Source of the DNA: Terrilactibacillus tamarindi
GTDB taxonomy: Bacteria; Bacillota; Bacilli; Bacillales; Sporolactobacillaceae
DNA: 64,000 bases
Reading direction: 5' to 3'
Assembly (NCBI RefSeq): GCF_009718825.1
Contig: NZ_WNHB01000013.1
Coordinates: forward strand, 35,230 to 99,229
The position numbers and the translations under genes were made by a program. Within the stretch, counting starts at the first letter, position 1; every line of letters starts with the position of its first letter. The notes beneath the pieces were generated by a model that made no database searches, was not told the DNA's origin, and saw only the letters and a list, made by a program, of their open reading frames with translations. Below, piece by piece: positions 17,579 to 27,562 of the stretch.

Positions 17579-18484
17579 ATGATTGAAGTTAAACAGCCTG
17601 GGGAATACAGTTACGTCTTTAGTCGGTATTTGGATCCCATTGTTAAAGTACAACCGGGTGAAACCGTCGCTATCTATACAAAAGATGCCTTCGAAAACCG
17701 TGTGTCAAAAGAAACGGACCTGCCATCAAAAATTGTTGATGGCAACCCCAACCCACAAACAGGCCCGATATATATTGAAGGAGCTGAACCGGGTGACACA
17801 CTGGCTGTACACATTTTGGACATTGAGGCCACGAGAGATTATGCCGTTAGTGCCCATATGCCAGGTCTAGGTGGACTTGCCCCTACTAGTTCCACACCGA
17901 TGTTAAATGACCCCCTACCAGAAAGCGTCTGGCTCTATAAAATTGAAAATGGGATGGTCACTCACAATGAAAAAATGAGCTATCCATGGCGGCCTTTCTT
18001 AGGAACGATCGCCACAGCACCTAAGATGGAAGCCTTGTCTGCTTTAACACCTTTTGATAATGGCGGTAACATGGACACACCTGAAACAAAACCAGGCAAC
18101 ATTGTCTATTTACCTGTCAATGTACCCGGTGCCTACTTCTTCACGGGTGACTGTCATGCAGGACAAGGAGATGGTGAATTATGTGGATTTGCCCTTGAAA
18201 TCTCTGCAAAGGTGACTGTTAAATTTGAACTTATTAAAGGAAAAGCGATCAAATGGCCACGTATCGAAAGTCCAACCGAAATTATGGTGATCGGAAGTGC
18301 TCGCCCTATGGAAGACGCGGCCCGTATTGCCTATTCTGAACTGATTGAATGGATGTGCGACGAATACGGATGGGATAAATTTGAGGCCTATCAAGCCTTA
18401 ACACAAATCGGCAAACTCAGCGTTGGAAATATGGTGGATACTTACTATTCGCTTATAGCGAAGATTGAGAAGAAGTATTTGTGA
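17579..18484 (+). CDS. Acetamidase/formamidase family protein
   Basis: A 301-aa FmdA/AmdA-family amidase of the acetamidase/formamidase fold, unrelated to nitrilases. Landmarks are VKVQPGETVAIYTKDAFENR, the GPIYIEGAEPGDTLAVHI beta segment, NGGNMD and GDCHAGQGDGELCG, the last two carrying conserved acidic and His residues of the active site. It hydrolyses formamide or a short aliphatic amide to ammonia plus the acid in the cytoplasm. The ribosome site GCGGAGGAAT precedes ATG 17579. It is the last gene of the 11011-18484 operon and defines the probable substrate class of the transporter. Confidence 0.87.
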   Translation: MIEVKQPGEYSYVFSRYLDPIVKVQPGETVAIYTKDAFENRVSKETDLPSKIVDGNPNPQTGPIYIEGAEPGDTLAVHILDIEATRDYAVSAHMPGLGGLAPTSSTPMLNDPLPESVWLYKIENGMVTHNEKMSYPWRPFLGTIATAPKMEALSALTPFDNGGNMDTPETKPGNIVYLPVNVPGAYFFTGDCHAGQGDGELCGFALEISAKVTVKFELIKGKAIKWPRIESPTEIMVIGSARPMEDAARIAYSELIEWMCDEYGWDKFEAYQALTQIGKLSVGNMVDTYYSLIAKIEKKYL

Positions 18485-18500
18485 TGGGGATATTTATGGA

Positions 18501-18624
18501 TGACAGGTACCGCAAAAGGACACTATCTGCTTAATAGTCTATGTCATATAGACGCTATGAAAGACATAGTTTTACTCCGATCTACCTAGATACTTGCTAT
18601 TTCTGTTTAAAGCTCGGAATTTAG
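18501..18624 (+). repeat. REP-like dispersed repeat, long copy
   Basis: About 124 bp starting TGACAGGTACCGCAAAAGGA and ending GCTCGGAATTTAG. It is nearly identical to 33383-33507 and diverged at 41580-41706. It includes a small hairpin, GTCTAT-GTCAT-ATAGAC. It is probably a non-autonomous relic related to the RAYT remnant at 42487. Confidence 0.65.
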
Positions 18625-18737
18625 GTGGGTTGTATTTAATTATTTCAAACAGAAAAGAAATGGAATAATAAGGTATTTAATCTAATCCAAGAAACATTGA
18701 TGTAAAGATAAAAATAATAGACAAAACGTTGAAAAAG

Positions 18738-18784
18738 AAAAACCCGCATCATCCTTCAAAAAGAGAAGGAGATGTGGGTTTTTG
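18738..18784 (+). terminator. Rho-independent terminator
   Basis: AACCCGCATCATCCTTC pairs with GAAGGAGATGTGGGTT, followed by a T-run. It closes the amide operon. The rest of 18485-19050 shows the repeat copy and an AT-rich upstream region of the PucR gene. Confidence 0.8.
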
Positions 18785-19050
18785 TATATTAGCCGTTGTC
18801 ATCACTAAATAATCTGCAGGGTATATTAAAGAAGAATTTTTGGAATTACATACATTAATTTATTACCGTTACTATCCGTTTTTTTAAATGTGTGCTAGAT
18901 TTAAAGATAACATTTTTAAATGATGGATTTTTCTAAATGATTGTTAAAGTATATTTATAAAGACATCTTATATGAAAAAACACGGATTAAGGAATAGATG
19001 ACTTTTATTGAAGAATTAATATAAGGAAAGACAGAGGAGGTGGCAGACAA

Positions 19051-20571
19051 TTGAGTGGTATAACAGTAAAAGAAGCCATGTCTATTGGAGCCTTAAAAAA
19101 ATCAAAATTAGTGGCTGGGCATGAAGGGGTAAATAATATTATTACAAATGTAACGGTGATGGAAATCCCTCATTCCATTGAGTGGTTAAGGGGACATGAA
19201 TTAATGATAACAGCACTCTATCAAATCAAAGATGACACATCAGAACAGTTAAAGTTAATAAGAGAAAGCAAAGCAAAAAATATCGCAGCACTTGCGCTTT
19301 GTTACCCGGGATTATATTATCATACATTAGATCAGCAGGTATTGGATCTTGCCAACAAACTCTCTTTACCAATTATTGAAGTACCCGTTGATATTGCATA
19401 TATTGAAATCATAACCCCCTTGATTAATAGAATTCAACAAAATCATGTTACGGAATTGAACGAAACGATTCAATTGCAAAATAGGATGAATAAAATACTA
19501 TCAATGGAATTAAATTTGTCCCAATTTATTCAAGAAATTAAAAGGTTTATCAATCAAGATATTTATATTTTTGATCAACACCGCCAATTACTCAAAAGTA
19601 CAGTTGATGGGTTTGAAGAAAAAAATCATCTCTTTTGGGAAGATGTTACCAGAAACCATTTTTATTATGAAGAGATTAAGGGAATTGAGAAAAGCTTCGG
19701 ATACCTAGTTATTCATCTATCTCAAGAACAAGTTGATTCCGTTCAACAAATCAAGTATTTGACGATAACAAATAGTTTATCGCTATTTTTTTCACATAAT
19801 GATGCTATTAATAGGATTAAAGAAAATTACCAACAGAATATGCTAGTTGATTGGTTAAGTGGGCAAGATGTGGTCCCAAGTTATTTCTATAAAACAATTA
19901 ACGAGCTGGGGCATAATTTCCATTACTTTCATTATCTTATGATGTTGTCTTTTTCCAATTCAGAATTATATGAGAAAAACAGAACAAAAATTGTACATTT
20001 TTTAGATAAATATCGGGCTCATTTAATTGTTTTTACACTTGGGCAACAAGTCATTATTTTAATATCCGAAACGTTCCACCATGACATTATGGAAATAATA
20101 CACGCTATGCAGAATATAGCAGATAAAGATGTCTTGATTGCTTATACAAATAAAAACAAGAATTTATTCATTGAAGGGGTGAAATTGTATAAGGATTTAA
20201 GAAATGCTGTTTTTTTCATGAAACGGGTTCAAGCTCTACCAAAGATTATCTATACGCCTAGCTTTCCATTATTAACGGTGGCTCGTTCAGAGGCAATGAA
20301 TAATGTTCGCACTACTTTTAATCGATTAATAGAGCCCCTACAGGAATATGATAGACAATCATCAAATGATCTCGTTTTAACTCTTGAATATTTACTGTTA
20401 TATCCAAATCAATCAGAAATTCCAGATATTTTGCATATTCATCGTAATACCCTTACTTATCGAAAAACAAGAATAATTGATATATTAGGGTTTAATCCAT
20501 TTGAACCTCCCTTGAAAGGACAATTTGAGCTTGTTATTTTACTAAGTTATGTAGATAGTCATGAATTTTAG
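19051..20571 (+). CDS. PucR-family transcriptional regulator
   Basis: A 506-aa regulator with an N-terminal PucR/purine-catabolism domain (about residues 5-125: VKEAMSIGALKKSKLVAGHE, ELMITALYQI, LSLPIIEVPVDI), a long middle region, and a C-terminal PucR-type HTH (about 445-495: NQSEIPDILHIHRNTLTYRK, then LKGQFELVILLSY). The family activates purine, allantoin and other nitrogen-compound catabolic genes. The TTG start at 19051 is supported by AGGAGGTGG 7 nt upstream. It sits directly ahead of a permease, DUF917 and HyuA set and is their likely activator. A ligand cannot be inferred. Confidence 0.85.
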   Translation: MSGITVKEAMSIGALKKSKLVAGHEGVNNIITNVTVMEIPHSIEWLRGHELMITALYQIKDDTSEQLKLIRESKAKNIAALALCYPGLYYHTLDQQVLDLANKLSLPIIEVPVDIAYIEIITPLINRIQQNHVTELNETIQLQNRMNKILSMELNLSQFIQEIKRFINQDIYIFDQHRQLLKSTVDGFEEKNHLFWEDVTRNHFYYEEIKGIEKSFGYLVIHLSQEQVDSVQQIKYLTITNSLSLFFSHNDAINRIKENYQQNMLVDWLSGQDVVPSYFYKTINELGHNFHYFHYLMMLSFSNSELYEKNRTKIVHFLDKYRAHLIVFTLGQQVIILISETFHHDIMEIIHAMQNIADKDVLIAYTNKNKNLFIEGVKLYKDLRNAVFFMKRVQALPKIIYTPSFPLLTVARSEAMNNVRTTFNRLIEPLQEYDRQSSNDLVLTLEYLLLYPNQSEIPDILHIHRNTLTYRKTRIIDILGFNPFEPPLKGQFELVILLSYVDSHEF

Positions 20572-20686
20572 CCCTATTTGGTCAGTTAAACAAAAAGGGC
20601 TTATTTATTTTGGTCAATTGCAATATTCACAAAAATATAAATTTACATGATAATTAAATTATTAGATGGGGGGAGGTTATTCGTAC

Positions 20687-22003
20687 GTGAATCAAATAGC
20701 GAATCAAGAAGTAAACCAACCAGCGAATCAAACGGTTTCATCAGACGACTACTCTTTGGATAGGGTGCCTAAAAGTGAAAGAAAATCGATGTTTTCTATT
20801 TTATTGGTCCGGATAGGAGCCCTTACTTCAATAAGTCAATTTATGTTAGGTGCAACCTTAGGCTATGGCATGACTTTATGGCAGGCTTTTGTTGCTACGT
20901 TTCTTGGAAGTGTCATTTTACAAGTTGTATCAGTACTTCTGGGAATTGCAGGGGCTAAGGAAGGAATGTCTACAAGTTTGTTATCCCGTTGGACAGGGTT
21001 TGGAAGAATTGGATCTAGTATCATGGGACTTATTTTTGCGATTAGTTTAACGGGATGGTTTGGCGTTCAAAATGCTGTCTTTGCTCAAGGAATTGATAGT
21101 GTATTTGGAAATCGACTTGGGTTTACGCTAGCTGCTATCATTACAGGTATTTTCACGACATTACTCGTCTATTTTGGCTATAAAATGCTAGATTGGACAG
21201 CAAGAATAACAGTACCTTTATTTTTGATTGTGATGGGATATGGCGTCTTTCAAGTGTTAAAGGATTATAATTTCGCCCATTTAGCGACGATGAATCCACC
21301 TGGGCCAGCCCTCGGGTTAGGTGCAGCGATCACTATGGTAGCTGGCGGCTTTATCGTAGGATGTGTCACAACACCGGATTTTACACGATTCGCAAAGTCC
21401 TCAAAAGATGTTATTTGGATCACAGTTATTGGAACGTTTTTGGGTGAACTAGGTGTTAATTTAATTGCTGTTCTTATGGCCCATGCCGTGGGATCAGCTG
21501 AAATAATGGCCATCGTTCTAAAATTAACTGGTCTTATCGGAGGCATTATTGTTGCCTTTGCAACATTGAAAATTAATGATCTCAACCTTTATTCATCATC
21601 TTTAGGGATCACAACGTTCTTTTCATCTGTTTTTAATGTTCAACTGAATAGAGGAATGTTGACATTAGTTCTAGGTGTGATAGGTACATTACTTACGATT
21701 GCAGGTATATTAGATAATTTTACTGGCTTTTTAACGATATTGGGTATTGCCGTACCACCTATAGCTGGGATTATGACGGTTGATTACTATATCTTAAAAA
21801 CAAATGAAGAAGAGCTGACCACTTCTAGAAAAGTTGGTGTATTACCTTCAAAGCTTGAAACAGTGAACTGGATTGGCATGATTGCTTGGATTGGTGGATT
21901 TTTAGTTGGCTATTTCATTACCTTTGGAATACAAGCTTTAACTTCAATCATCGCAGGCTCAATCATTTACTATATATTAATGATTCTTTTTAAACGTAAA
22001 TAA
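20687..22003 (+). CDS. NCS1-family permease (cytosine permease-like)
   Basis: A 438-aa nucleobase:cation symporter-1 family permease resembling CodB. It has about 12 hydrophobic segments. Characteristic phrases are LLVRIGALTSISQFMLGATL at the first helix, SLTGWFGVQNAVFAQGID in the third, and the conserved helix-6 to -8 region GGFIVGCVTTPDFTRFAK. GTG 20687 is preferred: GGGGGAGG ends 10 nt upstream, whereas ATG 20666 overlaps that site. It imports a pyrimidine, hydantoin or related ring compound; the downstream HyuA-like gene is consistent with ring-amide catabolism. Confidence 0.82.
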   Translation: MNQIANQEVNQPANQTVSSDDYSLDRVPKSERKSMFSILLVRIGALTSISQFMLGATLGYGMTLWQAFVATFLGSVILQVVSVLLGIAGAKEGMSTSLLSRWTGFGRIGSSIMGLIFAISLTGWFGVQNAVFAQGIDSVFGNRLGFTLAAIITGIFTTLLVYFGYKMLDWTARITVPLFLIVMGYGVFQVLKDYNFAHLATMNPPGPALGLGAAITMVAGGFIVGCVTTPDFTRFAKSSKDVIWITVIGTFLGELGVNLIAVLMAHAVGSAEIMAIVLKLTGLIGGIIVAFATLKINDLNLYSSSLGITTFFSSVFNVQLNRGMLTLVLGVIGTLLTIAGILDNFTGFLTILGIAVPPIAGIMTVDYYILKTNEEELTTSRKVGVLPSKLETVNWIGMIAWIGGFLVGYFITFGIQALTSIIAGSIIYYILMILFKRK

Positions 22004-22021
22004 ATGCAAGGAGTGAGGAAT

Positions 22022-23140
22022 ATGTCACGATGGATTACAGAAGAGGATATTGAGAACTTAGCGGTAGGTGCAGCACTTCTTGGAACCGGTGGAGGCGGTG
22101 ACCCTTATTTAGGTAAGCTCATGGTGCAAAAATGTATACGGGAAAATGGACCAATAGAGTTAATCGATCCTAACCAATTATCGGATCAAGATACTGTGAT
22201 TCCAGTCAGTATGATGGGTGCTCCAACGATCATGACGGAAAAAATCCCCAATGGCGATGAGTCATTAAAATCATTACGATTGATGGAAAAACAATCGGGT
22301 GTGAAGGCAAATGCGACGATGCCTGTTGAGTGTGGAGGATTAAATTCAACTATTCCATTTGTTGTTGCATCGAAAGCTGGAATTCCAGTTGTTGATGCAG
22401 ACGGTATGGGCAGGGCATTTCCTGAGCTTCAAATGGAAACTTTCCATATCCACGGAGTCTCTGCATCTCCGACAGCATTACATGATGAAAGAGGAAATGC
22501 TGTATTTTTAGAAGCTCAAGATAGTCCGATGATTGAACATATTGCAAGGGGAGTGGCTGTGCGGATGGGTGGTGTTGCTCATGCAGCAATGTACAAGATG
22601 ACAGGAAAAGAAGTAAAAGATACATCGATTCATAATACGATGAGTTTATGCATTGATTTAGGCAAAGCCATTCGTGAAACACAAATCACAAAGCAAAACC
22701 CAATTGAAGTCATAAAACATGTGACGAAGAATTCTATATATGGCGAAGCCATTGTTCTGTTTGAAGGAAAGGTAACAGATGTTGAACGTAAATCAACAGA
22801 TGGTTTTGTAAGAGGTAAGGCCACTGTGTCTGGATTGAAGTCGTTTATAGGTAAAACCTTACAAGTGGATTTTCAAAATGAAAATTTATGTGCTCAAATA
22901 GATGGCAAAGTTGTTGCTATGGTTCCTGATTTAATTACATTTTTAGATTCAGAAACTGGACTCCCGATTACAACGGAGGGTATGAAGTATGGTTTCCGAG
23001 TTATCTGTATAGGTATTCCAACGCCACCAATTATGCGATCTGATAAAGCCATTGAGGTTTGGGGACCTCGCTATTTCGGTTATGACATGGATTATGTAGA
23101 AATAGAAAAAATTCATGATAAGGAGGAAAGTCATGTATAA
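22022..23140 (+). CDS. DUF917 family protein
   Basis: A 372-aa DUF917 protein. The N-terminal EDIENLAVGAALLGTGGGGD is diagnostic, as are CGGLNSTIPFVVASKAGIPV followed by DADGMGRAFPELQM. DUF917 proteins are nearly always next to hydantoinase/oxoprolinase-type (HyuA) genes; related proteins are annotated as thiohydantoin desulfurases. It probably acts together with the HyuA-like protein on a ring amide. ATG 22022 follows AAGGAGTGAGG; the ATG at 22004 lies before it. It overlaps the next gene by 8 bp. Confidence 0.82.
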   Translation: MSRWITEEDIENLAVGAALLGTGGGGDPYLGKLMVQKCIRENGPIELIDPNQLSDQDTVIPVSMMGAPTIMTEKIPNGDESLKSLRLMEKQSGVKANATMPVECGGLNSTIPFVVASKAGIPVVDADGMGRAFPELQMETFHIHGVSASPTALHDERGNAVFLEAQDSPMIEHIARGVAVRMGGVAHAAMYKMTGKEVKDTSIHNTMSLCIDLGKAIRETQITKQNPIEVIKHVTKNSIYGEAIVLFEGKVTDVERKSTDGFVRGKATVSGLKSFIGKTLQVDFQNENLCAQIDGKVVAMVPDLITFLDSETGLPITTEGMKYGFRVICIGIPTPPIMRSDKAIEVWGPRYFGYDMDYVEIEKIHDKEESHV

Positions 23141-24704
23141 AATTGGTATAGATGTCGGTGGAACAAACACAGATGCCGTTGTATTAGATAAACAAAATCA
23201 TGTGATTGCAGAAGTAAAATCCTCAACAACAGAAGATGTCGAGTCGGGTATTTATCAAGCATTAGAAAAAATATTGGAAGTTTCTCAGGTCGACCCAAAA
23301 GATATAGATACAGTGATGCTAGGAACAACCCATGCAACCAACGCTATTATAGAACGAAGCAGATTAACAAAAATTGCCTGTGTTCGAATTTGTTTACCGG
23401 CAGGAACTGCGGTTGAACCTATGTTTACTTGGGATGAATCTCTAAAAAAGGCAGCAGGAGATACTTACTATTTTGTACATGGAGGTTGTGAAACCGATGG
23501 ACGACCTCTTGCTGGAGAACATCTTGATTATCAGGAATGTGCAGATATTTTATCTAAAATTAAAGAATCAGATGTGCAGTCACTGGCAGTTACAGCCGTT
23601 TTCTCTCCAGTCCTCGACACGTATGAAAAAGAATTTCAAAAAATCGCTTATGATGTTTTAGGAGAAGAATTCCCAGTTACAATTTCTTCAGAGATTGGAA
23701 GTATGGGCTTGCTAGAACGTGAAAATTCCGCAGCATTAAATGCCGCCCTCGTTAATGTTGCAAAAGCCGTTTCCGATGGACTGGAACAATCCCTTTTGAA
23801 ATATGGTATAAACGCTCGCATCTATTTCGCGCAAAATGACGGGACGTTAATGGAAATGGAGCATGCGAAAAAATATCCTATTCTAACGATCGGTTCAGGT
23901 CCTACAAATAGTATACGGGGAGCAGCGGAATTAAGCGGTCTTAAAGATTGTATTATTTGTGATATTGGCGGAACAACGACTGATATTGGGATTTTAGTAA
24001 ATGGGTTCCCTAGAGAATCAAGTGTCGCTGTTACCATAGGTGGCGTGAAAACCAACTTTAGAATGCCAGATATTGTATCTATCGGTATTGGCGGCGGGAG
24101 TATTGTCCGATTTGATGACGGGAATGTGACTGTCGGTCCTGATAGTGTTGGTTATAGAATTACTGAAGATGCAATTGCTTTTGGTGGAGATGTATTAACA
24201 GCAACGGATTGTTTGTTAGCCACGGGTCGAGTGCATATTGAACATCCGAATATAAATTTGGATCGATTAAAAACAATACCCCAATCTGTATTGGATCAAG
24301 CAGTATCCACGATTACTGCCCAGGTTGAAATGGCAATAGATAAGATTAAGACAAGTGCTGGTAGTGTACCAGTTGTTTTAGTTGGTGGTGGATCAATATT
24401 AATTCCTGGTGACATCGAGGGAGCATCTGAAGTCATAAGGCCAAAACATGCAGGATGCGCTAATGCATTAGGTGCTGCCATTGCACAAGTTAGTGGAGAT
24501 ATAGATAAAATGTATTCCATGGCAGGGGTTTCAAGAGAAAAAGTGCTTCAGCAAGCTTCAAAAGAGGCGAAGGATAAAGCAATTGCTGGAGGTGCATTAG
24601 CTGAAACTGTTGAGATCATCGACCTTGAGGTATTGCCGATGGCTTATGTAACATCTGAATTTGTACGCATCAAAGCTAAAGCAGCTGGTAAGATGAACAT
24701 ATAG
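23133..24704 (+). CDS. Hydantoinase/oxoprolinase (HyuA-like) family protein
   Basis: A 523-aa ATP-dependent hydantoinase/oxoprolinase A-type protein. The N-terminal IGIDVGGTNTDAVVLD and the later CDIGGTTTDIGIL are the two phosphate-binding motifs of the actin/ASKHA ATPase fold, and LGTTHATNAIIERS is a family landmark. It is expected to couple ATP hydrolysis to opening of a cyclic amide, with DUF917 as partner in place of the usual HyuB. AAGGAGGAAAG precedes ATG 23133. It is the last gene of the PucR-associated set and is followed by a clear terminator. Confidence 0.85.
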   Translation: MYKIGIDVGGTNTDAVVLDKQNHVIAEVKSSTTEDVESGIYQALEKILEVSQVDPKDIDTVMLGTTHATNAIIERSRLTKIACVRICLPAGTAVEPMFTWDESLKKAAGDTYYFVHGGCETDGRPLAGEHLDYQECADILSKIKESDVQSLAVTAVFSPVLDTYEKEFQKIAYDVLGEEFPVTISSEIGSMGLLERENSAALNAALVNVAKAVSDGLEQSLLKYGINARIYFAQNDGTLMEMEHAKKYPILTIGSGPTNSIRGAAELSGLKDCIICDIGGTTTDIGILVNGFPRESSVAVTIGGVKTNFRMPDIVSIGIGGGSIVRFDDGNVTVGPDSVGYRITEDAIAFGGDVLTATDCLLATGRVHIEHPNINLDRLKTIPQSVLDQAVSTITAQVEMAIDKIKTSAGSVPVVLVGGGSILIPGDIEGASEVIRPKHAGCANALGAAIAQVSGDIDKMYSMAGVSREKVLQQASKEAKDKAIAGGALAETVEIIDLEVLPMAYVTSEFVRIKAKAAGKMNI

Positions 24705-24714
24705 AAAATAGTTG

Positions 24715-24752
24715 AAACACAAAAGAGGGGCGCTCCCTCTTTTTTGTGTTTT
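24715..24752 (+). terminator. Rho-independent terminator
   Basis: AAACACAAAAGAGGG pairs with CCCTCTTTTTTGTGTTT around GCGCT. It ends the PucR-associated gene set. Confidence 0.85.
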
Positions 24753-24754
24753 CT

Positions 24755-25875
24755 TAAGATGTTTTTGGTTTTTGTCACTTACTTTGGATTTTTATTGTAT
24801 TACTATATAGTACAGGAATTATTAACATTATATGATCGAATTCCTTCAAATATGATTAGTTTAAAAGGGTTTAATTATGTAATTCATGAAGTAATACTTC
24901 CCTCTATGAGTCCTTTATTGGGCTTATTTTTTTGTCACAAAAATAGTAAAAGAGTCGATGCTCAGTAAAAAGTATGGACTCTTGATTGTTATTGATCCAA
25001 AAAAACTATTGTGTTGAGAATAGATAACTACCGTTTTTTCTTAGAAATAATTGTTAATCCTAAGGGGAGATTTGCAACTTTGATAAAACTATTTCAATAT
25101 CTATTGCCTAACATTTAAACCTATTTATGTTTTTTGTTGAAAAATAGATTTAATCATTTATTAAAGCAGGATATTGCCAATCATCCCACTTTTCAAATAA
25201 TAGTTGTTTTCATGTAATGTTGAATGATCTTTTTTAGGGAAAGAATCTACCACTTTATCGCTTTTCTTATCAACAGCTACAAAATCAATGTGAATACCTT
25301 TTATTTTTTACTTGAACTTAGTTCTTTTTTGGTCCAAATGTCTCCTACCTTCTTTTGAACACTTGGATCTTTTTACATTTAGTAGGACCCATGGGATTCG
25401 ACTTTCATCAACACCATTTGAGCAATAATCAGTTTAATGAATCAAATGATTTTGCCTGTGGATCACTATTATCAAACCTTAATTTTCCTGTTTCGTAAGC
25501 ATCAAAAGGTAGAACTTTTTTGTTTCATTTGTCATCGCCCTAACAGCCTGTCGGGAACTAGGTTCCTTTAAATATCTTAATATATAAAAAAACTGTATAG
25601 AGATTATTTACTCAAGATTAGGTACCATAGTTATCACAGACTTTTGCTCCAATAGATTATAACACCTCGTAAAGAATTTGAATGTTAGTTAAAACAGAAT
25701 GTATTATTAGATTATTAAAATAATTTGTAAGAATATCTAACATTAAACTTGATCTTTAAAAATTGTGAAGTATAATTTGTCTACATTAATTCAATTACGC
25801 ATTTTTTAATGCACCAACGCATTATTTTATAAAAATCCCGTAAAAATTAATCTTCAATAATTTACTACATTTTGT
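24755..25875. other. Non-coding or decayed stretch
   Basis: There is no intact gene. Minus-strand pieces at about 25150-25600 read like a decayed protein (KGIHIDFVAVDKKSDKVVDS; ESRIPWVLLNVKRSK) split by several stops; the family was not recognised. A short hydrophobic frame near 24744-24968 has no ribosome site. The final 130 bp are AT-rich and precede the regulator gene. Confidence 0.4.
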
Positions 25876-25891
25876 AATGGGAGGGGAATTA

Positions 25892-27562
25892 ATGATAGGT
25901 GGATTAAGTCTTTCAAATGAGTTGTTATGGAAAACAATTGATAATATACCGAATCCAGTTATTGTAACATCGTTTAAAGGAGAGATTGTTGTTGCTAATC
26001 AAGAAGCAACTCCTTTAGTAATAAATAATAATATAAATGATTTCGGGAAATATTTAGTCGAAGAATGCTTAGAAAAAGATTTGATATTATTTGGTGAGAA
26101 ATCTTATCGTAGTAAAAGTAAGGAAATTAATCAAGAATATATTGTTTGGTACTTAATAGATTTTACGGATTATATAACAATTCAAAAAAATAATGAAGAG
26201 CTATTAGAAGTATTTCAATCATCTAATGATGAAATATTTGTCACAGACGGTGAAGGAACGGTTTTAAAAGTAAATAAAGAAGGTGAGAAGCACTATAATT
26301 TGTCTGCTGATGAGATGATAGGGAAAAAAGCGGAAGATTTAAGTTTAGCCGGTTATTTTACACCTGCGCTTACACCAGATATCATTCAAAAAAGAGAAAA
26401 AATGTCTATTTTACAAACAACAATGGATGGAAGAAGTCTATATGTTACAGGAAATCCTGTTTTTGATAAAGACGGTGAATTGACTCGTATTATATATAAT
26501 TGTCGTGACCTTACAGAATTAAAAGCTTTAGAAAAACGATTGGAAGATACAGAATTTCTTCTTACTAATTATAGAGTTGAACTTATGAAATTAGGAAAAA
26601 AAGAGGCATTTATACCGCTAACTTCACAATCTACCTTGATAAAAAAACTTGGAGAAGTGATAGGTAGAGTAGCCACTTTAGATTCAGCTGCATTAATATT
26701 GGGTGAAAAAGGCGTAGGTAAAAGTAACATTGCCAGAATTCTTCATGATTGGAGTCCACGTAAAGATGGACCATATATTAGAATGAAATGTAAAAAGATA
26801 CCCGAAAATGTAGTAGAAAATGAACTATTCGGATATAAGAAAAAAAGTTCTATTAAAACAGGGGAAACCCAAGAAAAAGGGTTAGTTGAAATAGCTGATG
26901 GAGGGACACTGTTTATTGACGGGATAGATAATCTTAATTTAAGTATTCAAAAAAAAATCCTGCGCTTATTAGAAACAAAACAGTTTAATAGAGTCGGTGA
27001 TAGTACGCTAAGAAGTTCTAATATTCGTCTTATTGCCTCCAGTAATCAAGATCTAAAATTACTTGTTGATTCAGGATATTTTCTAGAAGAACTATACTAT
27101 CATCTTAGTGTTCTTCCGATTCAAGTACCGCCATTACGACAACGGTTAGAGGAGATCCCATACATTATTGACTACTTCATTGGTCAATATAATGAAAAAT
27201 ATGGATTAAACAAAGAGATCGATATTAAAGTTCGTGAAAGATTCTTATCTCATCGTTGGCTTGGTAACATAGATGAATTAAAAGATATTATAGAAGGTTT
27301 AGTGTTAACTTCAAAAAATCAAGTTATACGTGAATCCGATCTTCCAGACTACATTAAGCCTTACGAAAAACCACAGCTTGCGATTAGTGTGCATCGTATT
27401 ATTCCTTTAAAACAGGCAGTGGAAGTAGTTGAGTTAGAATTATTAAAAAAAGCATATAAAGAATGTGGATCAACTTATAAAATGGCTTCTATCTTAGAAG
27501 TCAATCAATCTACTATTGTTAGAAAGATGAATAAAATAAAGAAAAGTTTTCAGGAGAAATAA
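25892..27562 (+). CDS. PAS-AAA+-Fis type regulator with degenerate sigma-54 motifs
   Basis: A 556-aa regulator with NtrC-type layout: an N-terminal PAS-like domain (about 10-90), a second PAS (about 105-220, FVTDGEGTVLKVNKEGEKHY), an AAA+ domain (about 245-480) and a C-terminal Fis/TyrR-type HTH (STYKMASILEVNQSTIVRKM). Walker A is intact (GEKGVGKS, 271-278). The GAFTGA loop that contacts sigma-54 is replaced by YKKKSSIKTGET (from residue 315), and Walker B reads LFIDGID with Gly344 in place of the catalytic Glu. It is thus probably a TyrR-like regulator that no longer activates sigma-54 promoters. ATG 25892 follows GGGAGGGGAATTA. It lies just upstream of the ureohydrolase operon and likely controls it. 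Confidence 0.82.
   Translation: MIGGLSLSNELLWKTIDNIPNPVIVTSFKGEIVVANQEATPLVINNNINDFGKYLVEECLEKDLILFGEKSYRSKSKEINQEYIVWYLIDFTDYITIQKNNEELLEVFQSSNDEIFVTDGEGTVLKVNKEGEKHYNLSADEMIGKKAEDLSLAGYFTPALTPDIIQKREKMSILQTTMDGRSLYVTGNPVFDKDGELTRIIYNCRDLTELKALEKRLEDTEFLLTNYRVELMKLGKKEAFIPLTSQSTLIKKLGEVIGRVATLDSAALILGEKGVGKSNIARILHDWSPRKDGPYIRMKCKKIPENVVENELFGYKKKSSIKTGETQEKGLVEIADGGTLFIDGIDNLNLSIQKKILRLLETKQFNRVGDSTLRSSNIRLIASSNQDLKLLVDSGYFLEELYYHLSVLPIQVPPLRQRLEEIPYIIDYFIGQYNEKYGLNKEIDIKVRERFLSHRWLGNIDELKDIIEGLVLTSKNQVIRESDLPDYIKPYEKPQLAISVHRIIPLKQAVEVVELELLKKAYKECGSTYKMASILEVNQSTIVRKMNKIKKSFQEK

Noticed and set aside
24744..24968. Hydrophobic 74-codon frame after the HyuA terminator
   Set aside because: It starts inside the terminator T-run, has no ribosome site and no homology pattern.
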